Shown piece by piece: positions 1 through 8,555 of a stretch of 64,000 bases of DNA. Position numbers and translations under genes: made by a program. The DNA lies in contig SUXW01000005.1 of NCBI GenBank assembly GCA_015060765.1, positions 99,495 to 163,494 of the forward strand, read 5' to 3'. Below the pieces are notes generated by a model. The model ran no database searches. It was not told where the DNA came from and saw only the letters and a program-made list of their open reading frames with translations. The DNA is from Bacteroides sp. (GTDB lineage: Bacteria > Bacteroidota > Bacteroidia > Bacteroidales > Bacteroidaceae). Within the stretch, counting starts at the first letter, position 1; each line of letters starts with the position of its first letter.

Positions 1-702
1 GTTTTGGGGGCTTTAGGTCGTGAAAAAAGCATTCCTGCATTTGATATGTATACAGAAGTGCTTCAGGATGCGGTAGTCGACTTAATCAGAGCAGGTCGTG
101 TAAGATTTGGAAGTACTTGTTCTTTGACTGTTACCAATGATTGTCTGCAGGGTATTTATGATGATATAGATTTCTTCCGTGACAAGATTGTAATGCGTCC
201 TTCTGAAATTTCCAATTCGCCGGAAATTGTTCGTCGATTGGGTATCATCTCCATGAATACCGCTATTGAAGCGGATATTTATGGTAATGTGAACTCTACT
301 CATATTACAGGAACAAAGATGATGAACGGTATTGGTGGATCGGGTGACTTTACTCGTAATGCCTATATTTCTATCTTCTCGTGTCCTTCAGTGGCTAAGG
401 AAGGTAAAATCAGTGCTATTGTGCCTATGGTTTCTCATCACGATCATACAGAACACGATGTGAATGTCATTATTACCGAACAAGGTATAGCCGACCTTCG
501 TGGAAAGAGTCCGGTAGAACGTGCACAGACCATCATCGAAAATTGTGCACATCCGGATTACAAGAATATTTTGTGGGATTATGTGAAGATGGCTTCCAAA
601 GGACAAACACCACACAACGTAGCTGCCGCTCTTGGTATGCATGATGCATTGCTTAAGAAGGGAGATATGCGTTTGGTGGATTGGGCTGATTATTGTAAAT
701 AA
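1..702 (+). CDS. Acetyl-CoA hydrolase/transferase family protein, C-terminal part (5' end outside window)
   Basis: The reading frame is open from the first base of the window to a TAA at 702, so only the last ~233 residues are visible. They match the C-terminal half of class I CoA-transferases of the acetyl-CoA hydrolase / succinyl-CoA:acetate CoA-transferase type. Recognisable parts are YTEVLQDAVVDLI near the visible N-terminus, and GGSGDFTRNAY followed by PMVSHHDHTEHDV, typical of the CoA-binding half. The family moves CoA between short-chain acids, here plausibly in acetate, propionate or succinate metabolism. Whole family members are about 500 residues. There is no terminator in the 30 bp before the next gene, so read-through is possible. 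The exact substrate cannot be told from this part. Confidence 0.85.
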   Translation, partial: VLGALGREKSIPAFDMYTEVLQDAVVDLIRAGRVRFGSTCSLTVTNDCLQGIYDDIDFFRDKIVMRPSEISNSPEIVRRLGIISMNTAIEADIYGNVNSTHITGTKMMNGIGGSGDFTRNAYISIFSCPSVAKEGKISAIVPMVSHHDHTEHDVNVIITEQGIADLRGKSPVERAQTIIENCAHPDYKNILWDYVKMASKGQTPHNVAAALGMHDALLKKGDMRLVDWADYCK

Positions 703-732
703 AGTTCTAGTTAAACTATAATATTATTGTCC

Positions 733-3324
733 ATGAAAAACAAATTTCTGTATTTATTTGTATCCCTCGTCTTGTTGAGTGGTTGCAATAACCAACCGGC
801 TTATCAAAATAGTAATCTTTCACCCGAAGAACGTGCTGAAGATTTGTTGAAGCAGTTGACTCTTGAAGAAAAGATTACCTTGATGATGGATTATTCCAAA
901 TCTGTTGACAGATTGGGAATCAAAACGTACAATTGGTGGAATGAAGCTTTGCATGGTATTGCCCGTAGTGGCTTGGCTACCGTGTTCCCGGAACCGATTG
1001 GTATGGCTGCCGCTTTTGATGAAAAGACATTAGAGGAAGTGTTTATTGCAGCTTCGGATGAGGCTCGTGCCAAGAATACCAAAGCGGCTAAAGAAGGAAC
1101 AATCGACCGCTACGAAGGGCTGACCATGTGGACACCTAATGTCAATATCTATCGTGATCCACGTTGGGGAAGAGGTATTGAAACTTATGGTGAGGACCCG
1201 TACCTGTCTTCTGTTTTGGGCTTGAGTGTGGTCAAAGGATTGCAATGTTTGGATGAGAACGAAAAATACGACAAGCTTCATGCTTGTGCCAAGCACTTTG
1301 CCGTGCATTCAGGACCGGAATGGAACCGTCATGAATTTGATGCAGCCAACATCAAACCGCGCGATTTATACGAAACTTATTTGCCGGCATTCGAAACGTT
1401 GGTTAAGGAAGGTAAAGTAAAGGAGGTGATGTGTGCTTATAACCGTTTTGAGGGTGATCCTTGTTGTGGTAGCGATCAACTCCTGATGCACATCCTTCGT
1501 GAAGAATGGGGATACGAGGGCATTGTCGTTTCCGATTGTGGTGCTATCAATGACTTTTATAAAGAAAGGGGTGGACATAAAACTCATCCGGATGCAGCCA
1601 GCGCATCGGCCGATGCTGTGTTGAGTGGTACGGATTTGGAATGCGGAAGTAGCTATAAATCGCTGATGGAAAGTGTTGAAAAGGGGCTGATTAAGGAAGA
1701 AGATATTGACGTATCTGTCAAACGTTTGCTTAAGGCCCGTTTCGAATTGGGTGAAATGGATGATTTGGAAGAAGTTTCTTGGTCCAAGATTCCTTATTCA
1801 GTCGTGGCTTCGGCCAAGCATGATTCCTTGGCTTTGGACATCGCTCGTAAGTCTATTACATTGTTACAGAACCAAAATGGCATCCTTCCTTTGCAAAGAG
1901 GTGGAAAGACCATTGCGGTAATGGGACCTAATGCCAATGATTCTGTCATGCAATGGGGTAACTACAACGGTACTCCTGCTTATACAACTACTATTTTGCA
2001 GGGTATTCAGGCCGCAGCAGGTAAGGATGATAAGGTTATCTATGTACCAGGATGTAGCTGGGTAGAAAAGACGCTTATCAGCAGTGTGTACAATCAGTGC
2101 AAATCTGAAAATGGAATTGGATTTACTGCTACTTATTGGAACAACAAGAATTTTGAAGGTGAACCTGTAGCTACAATGCAGATGGAGAATCCGTTCAACT
2201 TGTGTACCATGGGGGCAACCGTTTTTGCACCGGGTGTGAACTTGACTGATTTTTCTGCTACTTACAAGAGTGTATTTACTCCTAAAGAATCGGGTGATGT
2301 CGTATTCGAAATGTACACTTGTGGTATGGGTGACCTTTTGATTGACGGTGAAAAAGTGAAAGGATTCAAGAATAATCACGGTGGACGTTCAACAAACTAC
2401 ACTATGAAAGCTGAAGCAGGTAAGTCGTATAATATAGAACTACAGTTCAAATATAATCAAGGTGCTGCGCAGTTGAACTTCGATTTAGGATTCAAGGAAG
2501 AAGTAAACATCCCGAAAGTTGTTGCCCAAGTAAAGGATGCCGATGTAGTTGTCTTTGCCGGAGGTATCTCTCCACGCTTGGAAGGTGAAGAAATGGGTGT
2601 GAACTTACCGGGATTCAAAGGTGGCGACCGTACGGATATTGAACTTCCTGCTATACAACGTAATTTGTTGAAAGCATTGGCTGCTGCTGGCAAGAAGGTG
2701 GTATTGGTAAATTGCTCCGGTTCTCCAATCGGTTTGGTTCCTGAAACAAAATCCTGTCAAGCTATTGTACAGGCATGGTATCCGGGACAAGCTGGTGGAC
2801 AAGCTGTTGCCGATGTATTGTTTGGTAACTATAATCCGTCGGGTAAATTGCCGGTTACTTTCTACAAGAATGTAGACCAGCTTCCTGATTTCGAAGATTA
2901 CAATATGACAGGCCGTACATATCGCTATTTCCAAGGTGAGCCTTTGTTCCCATTCGGACATGGCTTGAGCTATACCACATTTGTTTATGGTGATATCCAA
3001 CTTCCGGAATCGGCCAAGACAGGTGAGACTATCAAAGTAACGGTTCCTGTAACTAACGCAGGAAAAGTTTGCGGAGATGAAGTTGTACAGCTTTATATCA
3101 AAAAGCAAGGAGATGCTGATGGTCCTATCAAGACTTTGCGTGCATTCAAGCGCGTTCATATTCCTGCCGGTGAAACCGTAAACGTTGAATTGGAATTGAC
3201 TCCAAAACAATTGGAATGGTGGAATCCTGAAACCAATACGATGTGTAACGTAGTTGGTAATTATGATGTTATGATTGGAACCAATTCCCAAGATTTGAAA
3301 GTAAAGTCCATCGCATTACAATAA
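733..3324 (+). CDS. Glycoside hydrolase family 3 lipoprotein with PA14 insert (beta-glucosidase/xylosidase type)
   Basis: I chose the ATG at 733 rather than the TTG at 727 because it begins a lipoprotein signal (MKNKFLYLF...LLSGC, lipidated Cys about residue 18). The 863-residue protein has the GH3 layout: an N-terminal TIM-barrel domain with KHFAVHSGPEW from about residue 187 and the nucleophile motif VVSDCGA with Asp268, then the second alpha/beta domain. A PA14-like module (about 460-590) is inserted in the second domain, and a fibronectin-III-like domain lies at the end (about 770-860). Such enzymes release terminal beta-linked glucose, xylose or related sugars in the periplasm or at the surface. 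The PA14 insert usually shapes substrate choice in beta-glucosidases. No SusCD pair is adjacent. A terminator follows at 3350. Confidence 0.92.
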   Translation: MKNKFLYLFVSLVLLSGCNNQPAYQNSNLSPEERAEDLLKQLTLEEKITLMMDYSKSVDRLGIKTYNWWNEALHGIARSGLATVFPEPIGMAAAFDEKTLEEVFIAASDEARAKNTKAAKEGTIDRYEGLTMWTPNVNIYRDPRWGRGIETYGEDPYLSSVLGLSVVKGLQCLDENEKYDKLHACAKHFAVHSGPEWNRHEFDAANIKPRDLYETYLPAFETLVKEGKVKEVMCAYNRFEGDPCCGSDQLLMHILREEWGYEGIVVSDCGAINDFYKERGGHKTHPDAASASADAVLSGTDLECGSSYKSLMESVEKGLIKEEDIDVSVKRLLKARFELGEMDDLEEVSWSKIPYSVVASAKHDSLALDIARKSITLLQNQNGILPLQRGGKTIAVMGPNANDSVMQWGNYNGTPAYTTTILQGIQAAAGKDDKVIYVPGCSWVEKTLISSVYNQCKSENGIGFTATYWNNKNFEGEPVATMQMENPFNLCTMGATVFAPGVNLTDFSATYKSVFTPKESGDVVFEMYTCGMGDLLIDGEKVKGFKNNHGGRSTNYTMKAEAGKSYNIELQFKYNQGAAQLNFDLGFKEEVNIPKVVAQVKDADVVVFAGGISPRLEGEEMGVNLPGFKGGDRTDIELPAIQRNLLKALAAAGKKVVLVNCSGSPIGLVPETKSCQAIVQAWYPGQAGGQAVADVLFGNYNPSGKLPVTFYKNVDQLPDFEDYNMTGRTYRYFQGEPLFPFGHGLSYTTFVYGDIQLPESAKTGETIKVTVPVTNAGKVCGDEVVQLYIKKQGDADGPIKTLRAFKRVHIPAGETVNVELELTPKQLEWWNPETNTMCNVVGNYDVMIGTNSQDLKVKSIALQ

Positions 3325-3349
3325 GATAAGACCTTTGTATACAATAGAC

Positions 3350-3390
3350 AAGTCCGTCTTTCTAATAAAAGGGAGGCGGACTTATTTATT
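3350..3390 (+). terminator. Rho-independent terminator after GH3 gene
   Basis: AAGTCCG at 3350-3356 pairs with CGGACTT at 3377-3383, extended by G-U pairs, and is followed by a T/A-rich tract. It lies between two convergent genes. Confidence 0.75.
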
Positions 3391-3401
3391 TTTGTTCTAA
3401 T

Positions 3402-4634
3402 TTATCCGAAAAACAAATAGCAGATGAAGATAGCCGAAATGATTCCTGCTGCATCGGCTATCAAACCGCAAGGAACGGCATGGCGAGTTTTGGCAATACC
3501 TACGCTACCGAAGTAAACGGCCAATATATAAAATGTGGTATCAGTAGAGCCTTGGAAGATACAAGCCAGTCGACCTACAAAAGAATCGGCACCATAAGTA
3601 GTCATGGCGTCTACCATCAAGCCTCGGGCACCACTTCCACTTAATGGTTTCATAATGGCTGTAGGGAGACCGCCAACGAAATCACTGTTGATACCACAGA
3701 GTTGCACTCCTTTTTCAATACCACCTATCAGATAATCCATCGCACCTGAAGCACGGAATACTCCGATGGCTACCAGGATAGCTACCAAATAAGGGATGAT
3801 GCGGACAGCAGTGTTGAATCCTTCTTTGGCTCCTTCCACAAAAGCATCGTATACGTTCACTTTCTTGCGGATGCCGGCCAAAATGAATCCTATGATAATC
3901 AGAAAAAGGAAAACATTGGCGAATGTGGTGGAAAACATATCAATTTCCGTGCGGCTCAAAGTTTGGAAGAACCAAATGATGACGGCCACTAAAAGGCTCA
4001 TCCCCCCGAGAAAAAAGAGGATGGTTCGGTTCAATAGATTAATACGCTGATAAATGCTGACAACAATGATACCTGCCAATGTAGAAAAGAAGGTTGCCAG
4101 CAGGATAGGAACAAATACATCGGTAGGTTGGGAAGCTCCCATTTGTGCCCGATATACCATGATGCTGATAGGAATGAGTGTCAATCCGGAGGTATTCAGC
4201 ACCAAAAACATTATCATCGGATTGCTGGCCGTATCTTTCTTGGGGTTTAGTTCCTGCAGCCCTTCCATAGCCTTCAGTCCCAAAGGAGTGGCGGCATTGT
4301 CCAGGCCTAACATATTGGCTGCTAAGTTCATGAAGATACTGCCCGTTACGGGATGCCCTTTCGGAATATCCGGGAAGAGTTTGCTGAATATCGGACTTAA
4401 TATGCGCGAAAAAAGAGCGATGACACCTCCCTTTTCACCTATTTTCATAATGCCAAGCCAAAGAGAAAGAACTCCTGTCAGTCCCAATGATATTTCGAAA
4501 GCGGTTTTCGAAGAACTGAAGGTAGAGTTGATGATTTCGGGAAACACTTCGGTATCACCCCAAAATACTAACCGTATCACGGCTACTACAAAAGCAATCA
4601 GAAAAAAAGCTATCCAAATATAATTGAGTACCAT
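3402..4634 (-). CDS. SpmA/SpmB-type nucleoside-recognition (Gate) domain membrane protein
   Basis: A 410-residue polytopic membrane protein with about ten hydrophobic segments. The N-terminal half resembles spore maturation protein A and the C-terminal half SpmB, so it is the fused form common in Bacteroidetes. Conserved stretches include NLAANMLGLDNAATPLG in the first half and PLSGSGARG and GSTDTTFY in the second, typical of Gate-domain proteins. The organism does not sporulate, and the function outside sporulation is unknown; transport of a small solute is a common guess. A TATTTTTG promoter word lies upstream on the minus strand at 4665-4672. It is transcribed divergently from the antiporter gene. 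Confidence 0.85.
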   Translation of the reverse strand: MVLNYIWIAFFLIAFVVAVIRLVFWGDTEVFPEIINSTFSSSKTAFEISLGLTGVLSLWLGIMKIGEKGGVIALFSRILSPIFSKLFPDIPKGHPVTGSIFMNLAANMLGLDNAATPLGLKAMEGLQELNPKKDTASNPMIMFLVLNTSGLTLIPISIMVYRAQMGASQPTDVFVPILLATFFSTLAGIIVVSIYQRINLLNRTILFFLGGMSLLVAVIIWFFQTLSRTEIDMFSTTFANVFLFLIIIGFILAGIRKKVNVYDAFVEGAKEGFNTAVRIIPYLVAILVAIGVFRASGAMDYLIGGIEKGVQLCGINSDFVGGLPTAIMKPLSGSGARGLMVDAMTTYGADSFVGRLACIFQGSTDTTFYILAVYFGSVGIAKTRHAVPCGLIADAAGIISAIFICYLFFG

Positions 4635-4664
4635 AAGTTACTTGTTTGAGTATCGTTCGTTTAG

Positions 4665-4672
4665 CAAAAATA
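4665..4672 (-). promoter_or_regulatory. Predicted -7 promoter element (TATTTTTG) for the SpmAB-like gene
   Basis: It matches the Bacteroidetes -7 consensus TAnnTTTG and sits 31 bp upstream of the ATG at 4634. No clear -33 element was found. Confidence 0.5.
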
Positions 4673-4686
4673 CAAATTATTAAATA

Positions 4687-4732
4687 AAAAAGCGTACATT
4701 TGCAGGCAAATAACTGTAAATGTACGCTTTTT
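4687..4732 (+). promoter_or_regulatory. Perfect 15-bp inverted repeat carrying a -7 box and abutting the antiporter start codon
   Basis: The arms 4687-4701 and 4718-4732 are exact reverse complements with a 16-nt loop. The left arm holds TACATTTG (4695-4702), a good -7 element. The right arm ends in five T directly before the ATG at 4733. It could be a terminator-like hairpin or an operator; no Shine-Dalgarno is visible. Confidence 0.6.
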
Positions 4733-5692
4733 ATGTTGAATACATTTTTATTAATAGGCGGACTCGCCTTGATTTTGATTGGTGCCAATGCATTGACTGA
4801 TGGAGCAGCAGCTGTAGCAAAACGTTTTAAAATCTCCGACCTTGTAATTGGTTTGACGATTGTAGCCTTTGGAACTTCTGCCCCTGAATTGGTCATCAGC
4901 TCTATGGCTGCATTGGGCGGCAGTGCCGACATGGCCATCGGTAACGTAGTGGGTAGTAACATATTCAATGTACTGATGATTATCGGGGTAACTGCCATGG
5001 TGATGCCCATCAAAGTGGGGAACGGTACTCTCAGCAAAGAGATTCCTCTGGTGATTCTTGCTTCATTTGCCCTTGCTTTCTGTGCCAATGATATATTGCT
5101 CGATGGAGATAATGCCAATATCATCAGTCGCATTGACGGATTGATACTGCTTTGTTTCTTCCTCATTTTCATGCGATATACCTTTGCCATAGCCCGTAAC
5201 GGCGGCGATGAAGGCGAAGGAGAAAAAATCAAGGAAATGCCTATCTGGAAGTCGGCTTTGTTCATCGTGGGAGGTCTGGCTGGACTGGTATTCGGCGGAC
5301 AATTCTTTGTCGATGGTGCCAGTGGCATTGCTTCGGCACTCGGTGTCAGTGAATCCATCATTGGCTTGACCATTGTGGCTTGTGGTACTTCGCTCCCCGA
5401 ACTGGCCACTTCGGTAACAGCTGCCTTGAAAAAGAATTCGGGTATTGCCATCGGTAATGTGATCGGCAGCAACCTGTTCAATATATTCTTTGTATTGGGA
5501 TGCAGTGCTACCATCTCTCCGCTTCCGATGGGAGGCATCAACAATGTGGATATGCTGGTGCTCATCGGTTCGGCCATCCTCTTCTGGCTGGTGGGCTGGT
5601 TCTTCAAGAAGCGTACCATTACCCGTGTAGAAGGAGCCTTGTTGGTAGTGTGCTACATCGCCTATACCGCCTTCCTTATTTCGCAACAATAA
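4733..5692 (+). CDS. Calcium/sodium antiporter, YrbG family
   Basis: The start is placed at ATG 4733 because the membrane protein proper begins there (MLNTFLLIGGLALILIGAN); the longer frame from 4700 would run through the upstream hairpin. The 319-residue protein has two inverted Na_Ca_ex repeats, each with its ion-binding signature: GTSAPEL in the first and GTSLPEL in the second. They are separated by a hydrophilic loop rich in Gly/Glu (about residues 155-175). It should exchange Ca2+ for Na+ across the inner membrane. It lies 12 bp upstream of the GNAT-like gene and is probably cotranscribed with it. Confidence 0.92.
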   Translation: MLNTFLLIGGLALILIGANALTDGAAAVAKRFKISDLVIGLTIVAFGTSAPELVISSMAALGGSADMAIGNVVGSNIFNVLMIIGVTAMVMPIKVGNGTLSKEIPLVILASFALAFCANDILLDGDNANIISRIDGLILLCFFLIFMRYTFAIARNGGDEGEGEKIKEMPIWKSALFIVGGLAGLVFGGQFFVDGASGIASALGVSESIIGLTIVACGTSLPELATSVTAALKKNSGIAIGNVIGSNLFNIFFVLGCSATISPLPMGGINNVDMLVLIGSAILFWLVGWFFKKRTITRVEGALLVVCYIAYTAFLISQQ

Positions 5693-5704
5693 CATTCAGA
5701 TACT

Positions 5705-6832
5705 ATGGGAATAACCATCAAGAAAGTTGAGACCTCGAAAGAACTGAAGCAGTTCATCCGCTTCAATTACGAGATGTACAAGGACAATCCGTACTCCGTA
5801 CCCGATTTGTATGACGACATGCTGAACACCTTCAGCCGTAAAAAGAATGCCGCCTTCGATTTCTGTGAAGCCGACTATTTCATGGCCTACAAGGATGGAA
5901 AGCCGGTGGGACGGGTAGCGGCCATCATGAACAATCGTGCCAACGAGACTTGGAACAAGAAGGAAGTGCGCTTCGGATGGATAGACTTCATCGACGATGC
6001 CGAAGTGTCCGATGCCTTGCTGAAGACCGTTGAGGCGTGGGGTAAGGAACGGGAGGCTACTGAAATTGTAGGACCACTTGGCTTTACCGATTTCGATGCC
6101 GAAGGGATGCTGGTCGAAGGCTTTGACCAACTGAGCACCATGGCCACCATCTACAACCATCCTTATTACCCCGAACACATGGTGAAGCATGGATACGAAA
6201 AGGATGCCGACTGGGTGGAATTCAAGATATACATCCCTGATGCCATCCCCGACAAGCACAAGCGCATCTCCGAAATCATCATGCGCAAGTATGGCTTGAA
6301 GATTGTGAAGTGCACGTCGAAAGACATCAAGAAATACGGACAGGCTATCTTTGATTTGATGAACGAAGCATATAGCCAACTGTATGGCTATTCGGCTTTG
6401 TCGCCCAAGCAAATCAAACAATACATCAAGATGTTCCTCCCTATACTCGATCTCCGTATGGTGACATTGGTGGTCGACTCGGAAGACCAGGTAATTGCAG
6501 CAGGTATTTCCATGCCATCGCTTAGTGAAGCCTTACAAAAGGCCAAGGGTCGTTTGTTGCCTTTCGGTTGGTATCATTTGCTGAAAGTTATCTTTATGAA
6601 GAAATATCCCAAGGTGCTCGACCTTCTGCTGGTAGCCGTGAAGCCTGAATATCAGAATAAGGGAGTCAATGCCCTGTTGTTCTACGATTTGATTCCGGTC
6701 TATCAGAAGATTGGCTTTGAATATGCCGAAAGTAATCCGGAACTGGAATTGAATGGTAAGGTGCAGGCTCAATGGGAGTACTTTAAGACCGAGCAGCATA
6801 AGCGCCGTCGTTGTTTTAAGAAAAACATATAA
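5705..6832 (+). CDS. GNAT-like acetyltransferase domain protein (conserved in Bacteroidetes)
   Basis: 375 residues starting MGITIKKVETSKELKQFI. It looks like a tandem GNAT-fold protein: an N-terminal part with an RVAAIMNNRAN strand, and a C-terminal part with LLVAVKPEYQNKGVNALLFYDL, the loop of acetyl-CoA-binding motif A. The substrate is unknown. It follows the antiporter by 12 bp, which suggests an operon but does not explain its role. A strong bidirectional terminator follows immediately. Confidence 0.75.
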   Translation: MGITIKKVETSKELKQFIRFNYEMYKDNPYSVPDLYDDMLNTFSRKKNAAFDFCEADYFMAYKDGKPVGRVAAIMNNRANETWNKKEVRFGWIDFIDDAEVSDALLKTVEAWGKEREATEIVGPLGFTDFDAEGMLVEGFDQLSTMATIYNHPYYPEHMVKHGYEKDADWVEFKIYIPDAIPDKHKRISEIIMRKYGLKIVKCTSKDIKKYGQAIFDLMNEAYSQLYGYSALSPKQIKQYIKMFLPILDLRMVTLVVDSEDQVIAAGISMPSLSEALQKAKGRLLPFGWYHLLKVIFMKKYPKVLDLLLVAVKPEYQNKGVNALLFYDLIPVYQKIGFEYAESNPELELNGKVQAQWEYFKTEQHKRRRCFKKNI

Positions 6833-6865
6833 AAAGAATGAGGCTGTACAGCCTCATTCTTTTTT
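6831..6865. terminator. Bidirectional Rho-independent terminator
   Basis: A nearly perfect palindrome: AAAAAGAATGAGGC at 6831-6844 pairs with GCCTCATTCTTTTT at 6851-6864 around TGTACA. A- and T-tracts on both sides make it work for both convergent genes (5705 plus strand, 6877 minus strand). The left arm overlaps the stop codon of the plus-strand gene. Confidence 0.9.
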
Positions 6866-6876
6866 ATTTTATGCTA

Positions 6877-8403
6877 TCATTGTGCCATGGCGGCTCCTAT
6901 ACCGATGGCAATCAGTTGTTCCAAAGAGTTCTTGCTCTTGTTCACTAATGTTAGTTCACTACTGGTTTCCAATTTGTTTTCCATTTGCATCGTGAAAGTT
7001 TCCAATTGTTTCAGGATAGAAAGCGCCATCGCTGCTTCCCGATTGCCCGAGAACTGTGCCAACAATTGGTTCTTGCTGATGGCTTGAAAGTCGATGCCCA
7101 CGCCGCCTTTGGCTAAAGCCTTACCCATGGCTGTACCTTTCCAGTTCTTGTCCCATGCACGGATACTACCGCTTGCCAAGCATTGGTCATAAAGCGCTTG
7201 GGTAGAAACAACTACCACATCGTCTACATAAGAAACACAATAGCCCATGTTGGGGATGACAAACATATCTCCTTCTTCCGAGATTTGCATCATTTCCTTA
7301 ACCTTATTGAATAAAGTGCGGTCTTTGCATTCTACGGCCGCTACGATACCTGGTATCATGGCATTGTTGGGGTCTTCGTAAACGCCCATCAGAATATCAC
7401 CATGAACATTGTCGATGAGTTCGGTAGAGATTCCATATTCTTGGAGGATTTGTTCTATCTGTTGCCGTTCATTTTCTCCCAAATACCTCAAACATTCAGA
7501 ATAATTCTTGATGGCGAAATTGAGACCCAAGTAACTGTTTTCAGGTAACAGACCAATCAATTTGTCGGTTGGTTTCACATAAAACTCGTCTATGTATTTC
7601 TTGGCTTCTTCAGATGGATAGACTTTCATGTCACCCACTACTTTTCCAGTTTCGAAGTTGAGGCTTCCATATACACACATGTCCTTCATGTATTCCATCA
7701 GTTGTGGAGAAATGCTGGCCGGTGTATTCATGCTTTTTTGTGCTTCGAGAGTAGCATTCATGATCCATTCATAATCCATGAACATGGAGAAATCCTTGTC
7801 GCTGGTTGCAAATTCGGCAAAATTTTCATTGGCAAGTATGCTTTCTTCTGCTTTTTGACTAACCAATGTATTGGCATTTTCTCCAAATGCCAATACAATC
7901 CGACTATCATTGTATGCTACATTGATTTCGTCTTCTGGAATGTGTACTTCCCGTATACCATTTGTCTCACTTAGTGTGATGGATGGTTCGCTTTCTACCA
8001 CTCCTTTCATCAGTTCGTCGAATTTCTTTACGTCACTGATGGCCATAACGCCAACAACCGATGGTTTGGGGTTAGCACTCAAATTTTCTAAATTGACGGC
8101 AATGGCTAAAGGCTTCTTGAGGTCAATACCTGCAGCAGAAGGGTCGTTCTTGATTTCGTTGAATTTGTCCTTTAGTGCGTCGGGCACATGTTGGTCGGCT
8201 TGCATCAGCATACCACTTACCATGGGGTTGTCCAAGATGTTTGACTTGGTTACCAATTGTGCTGTATTGAACTTAAATACCAAGGACGATTCACCGGGTA
8301 GGGAACTCAAATAATTTTCTTTTTCAGAAGAACAAGAAGAAAGCATTCCGATGATTATCAATGTCATCAGACTACTGATTAGAAGTGATTTAATCTTTTT
8401 CAT
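6877..8403 (-). CDS. DUF4836 family lipoprotein
   Basis: 508 residues with a lipoprotein signal (MKKIKSLLISS...MLSSCSS), then a large extracytoplasmic region typical of the DUF4836 family of Bacteroidetes. That family has paired domains with the LPGESSLVFKFN opening and later GLLPENSYLGLNFA. The function of the family is unknown. A TACTTTTG promoter word lies 30 bp upstream on the minus strand. Gene neighbours are housekeeping and give no clue. Confidence 0.8.
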   Translation of the reverse strand: MKKIKSLLISSLMTLIIIGMLSSCSSEKENYLSSLPGESSLVFKFNTAQLVTKSNILDNPMVSGMLMQADQHVPDALKDKFNEIKNDPSAAGIDLKKPLAIAVNLENLSANPKPSVVGVMAISDVKKFDELMKGVVESEPSITLSETNGIREVHIPEDEINVAYNDSRIVLAFGENANTLVSQKAEESILANENFAEFATSDKDFSMFMDYEWIMNATLEAQKSMNTPASISPQLMEYMKDMCVYGSLNFETGKVVGDMKVYPSEEAKKYIDEFYVKPTDKLIGLLPENSYLGLNFAIKNYSECLRYLGENERQQIEQILQEYGISTELIDNVHGDILMGVYEDPNNAMIPGIVAAVECKDRTLFNKVKEMMQISEEGDMFVIPNMGYCVSYVDDVVVVSTQALYDQCLASGSIRAWDKNWKGTAMGKALAKGGVGIDFQAISKNQLLAQFSGNREAAMALSILKQLETFTMQMENKLETSSELTLVNKSKNSLEQLIAIGIGAAMAQ

Positions 8404-8433
8404 TTGACGTTAGGATTAAAATTATACATTATA

Positions 8434-8441
8434 CAAAAGTA
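8434..8441 (-). promoter_or_regulatory. Predicted -7 promoter element for the DUF4836 gene
   Basis: TACTTTTG on the minus strand, matching TAnnTTTG, 30 bp before the ATG at 8403. Confidence 0.55.
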
Positions 8442-8483
8442 TATATTCTTTTTAAAAAAACGTTCCTTTTTTCTTCTTGTTTT

Positions 8484-8515
8484 TTTGTACACTTCCCAAA
8501 TTCTGATTAATTTTG
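8484..8515 (+). promoter_or_regulatory. Predicted promoter of parE-coaD-S41 operon
   Basis: A -33 TTTG at 8484-8487 and a -7 TAATTTTG at 8508-8515 are separated by 20 bp, the usual spacing of Bacteroidetes housekeeping promoters. The ATG is at 8556. Confidence 0.7.
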
Positions 8516-8555
8516 CCCAAAGTGCCTATGTTTAGGCAGATAGTAGTCAATATCC

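Noticed and set aside
4555..5619. 354-residue antisense open frame over the antiporter gene
   Set aside because: It shadows the conserved antiporter, whose GTSAPEL and GTSLPEL motifs settle the coding strand.
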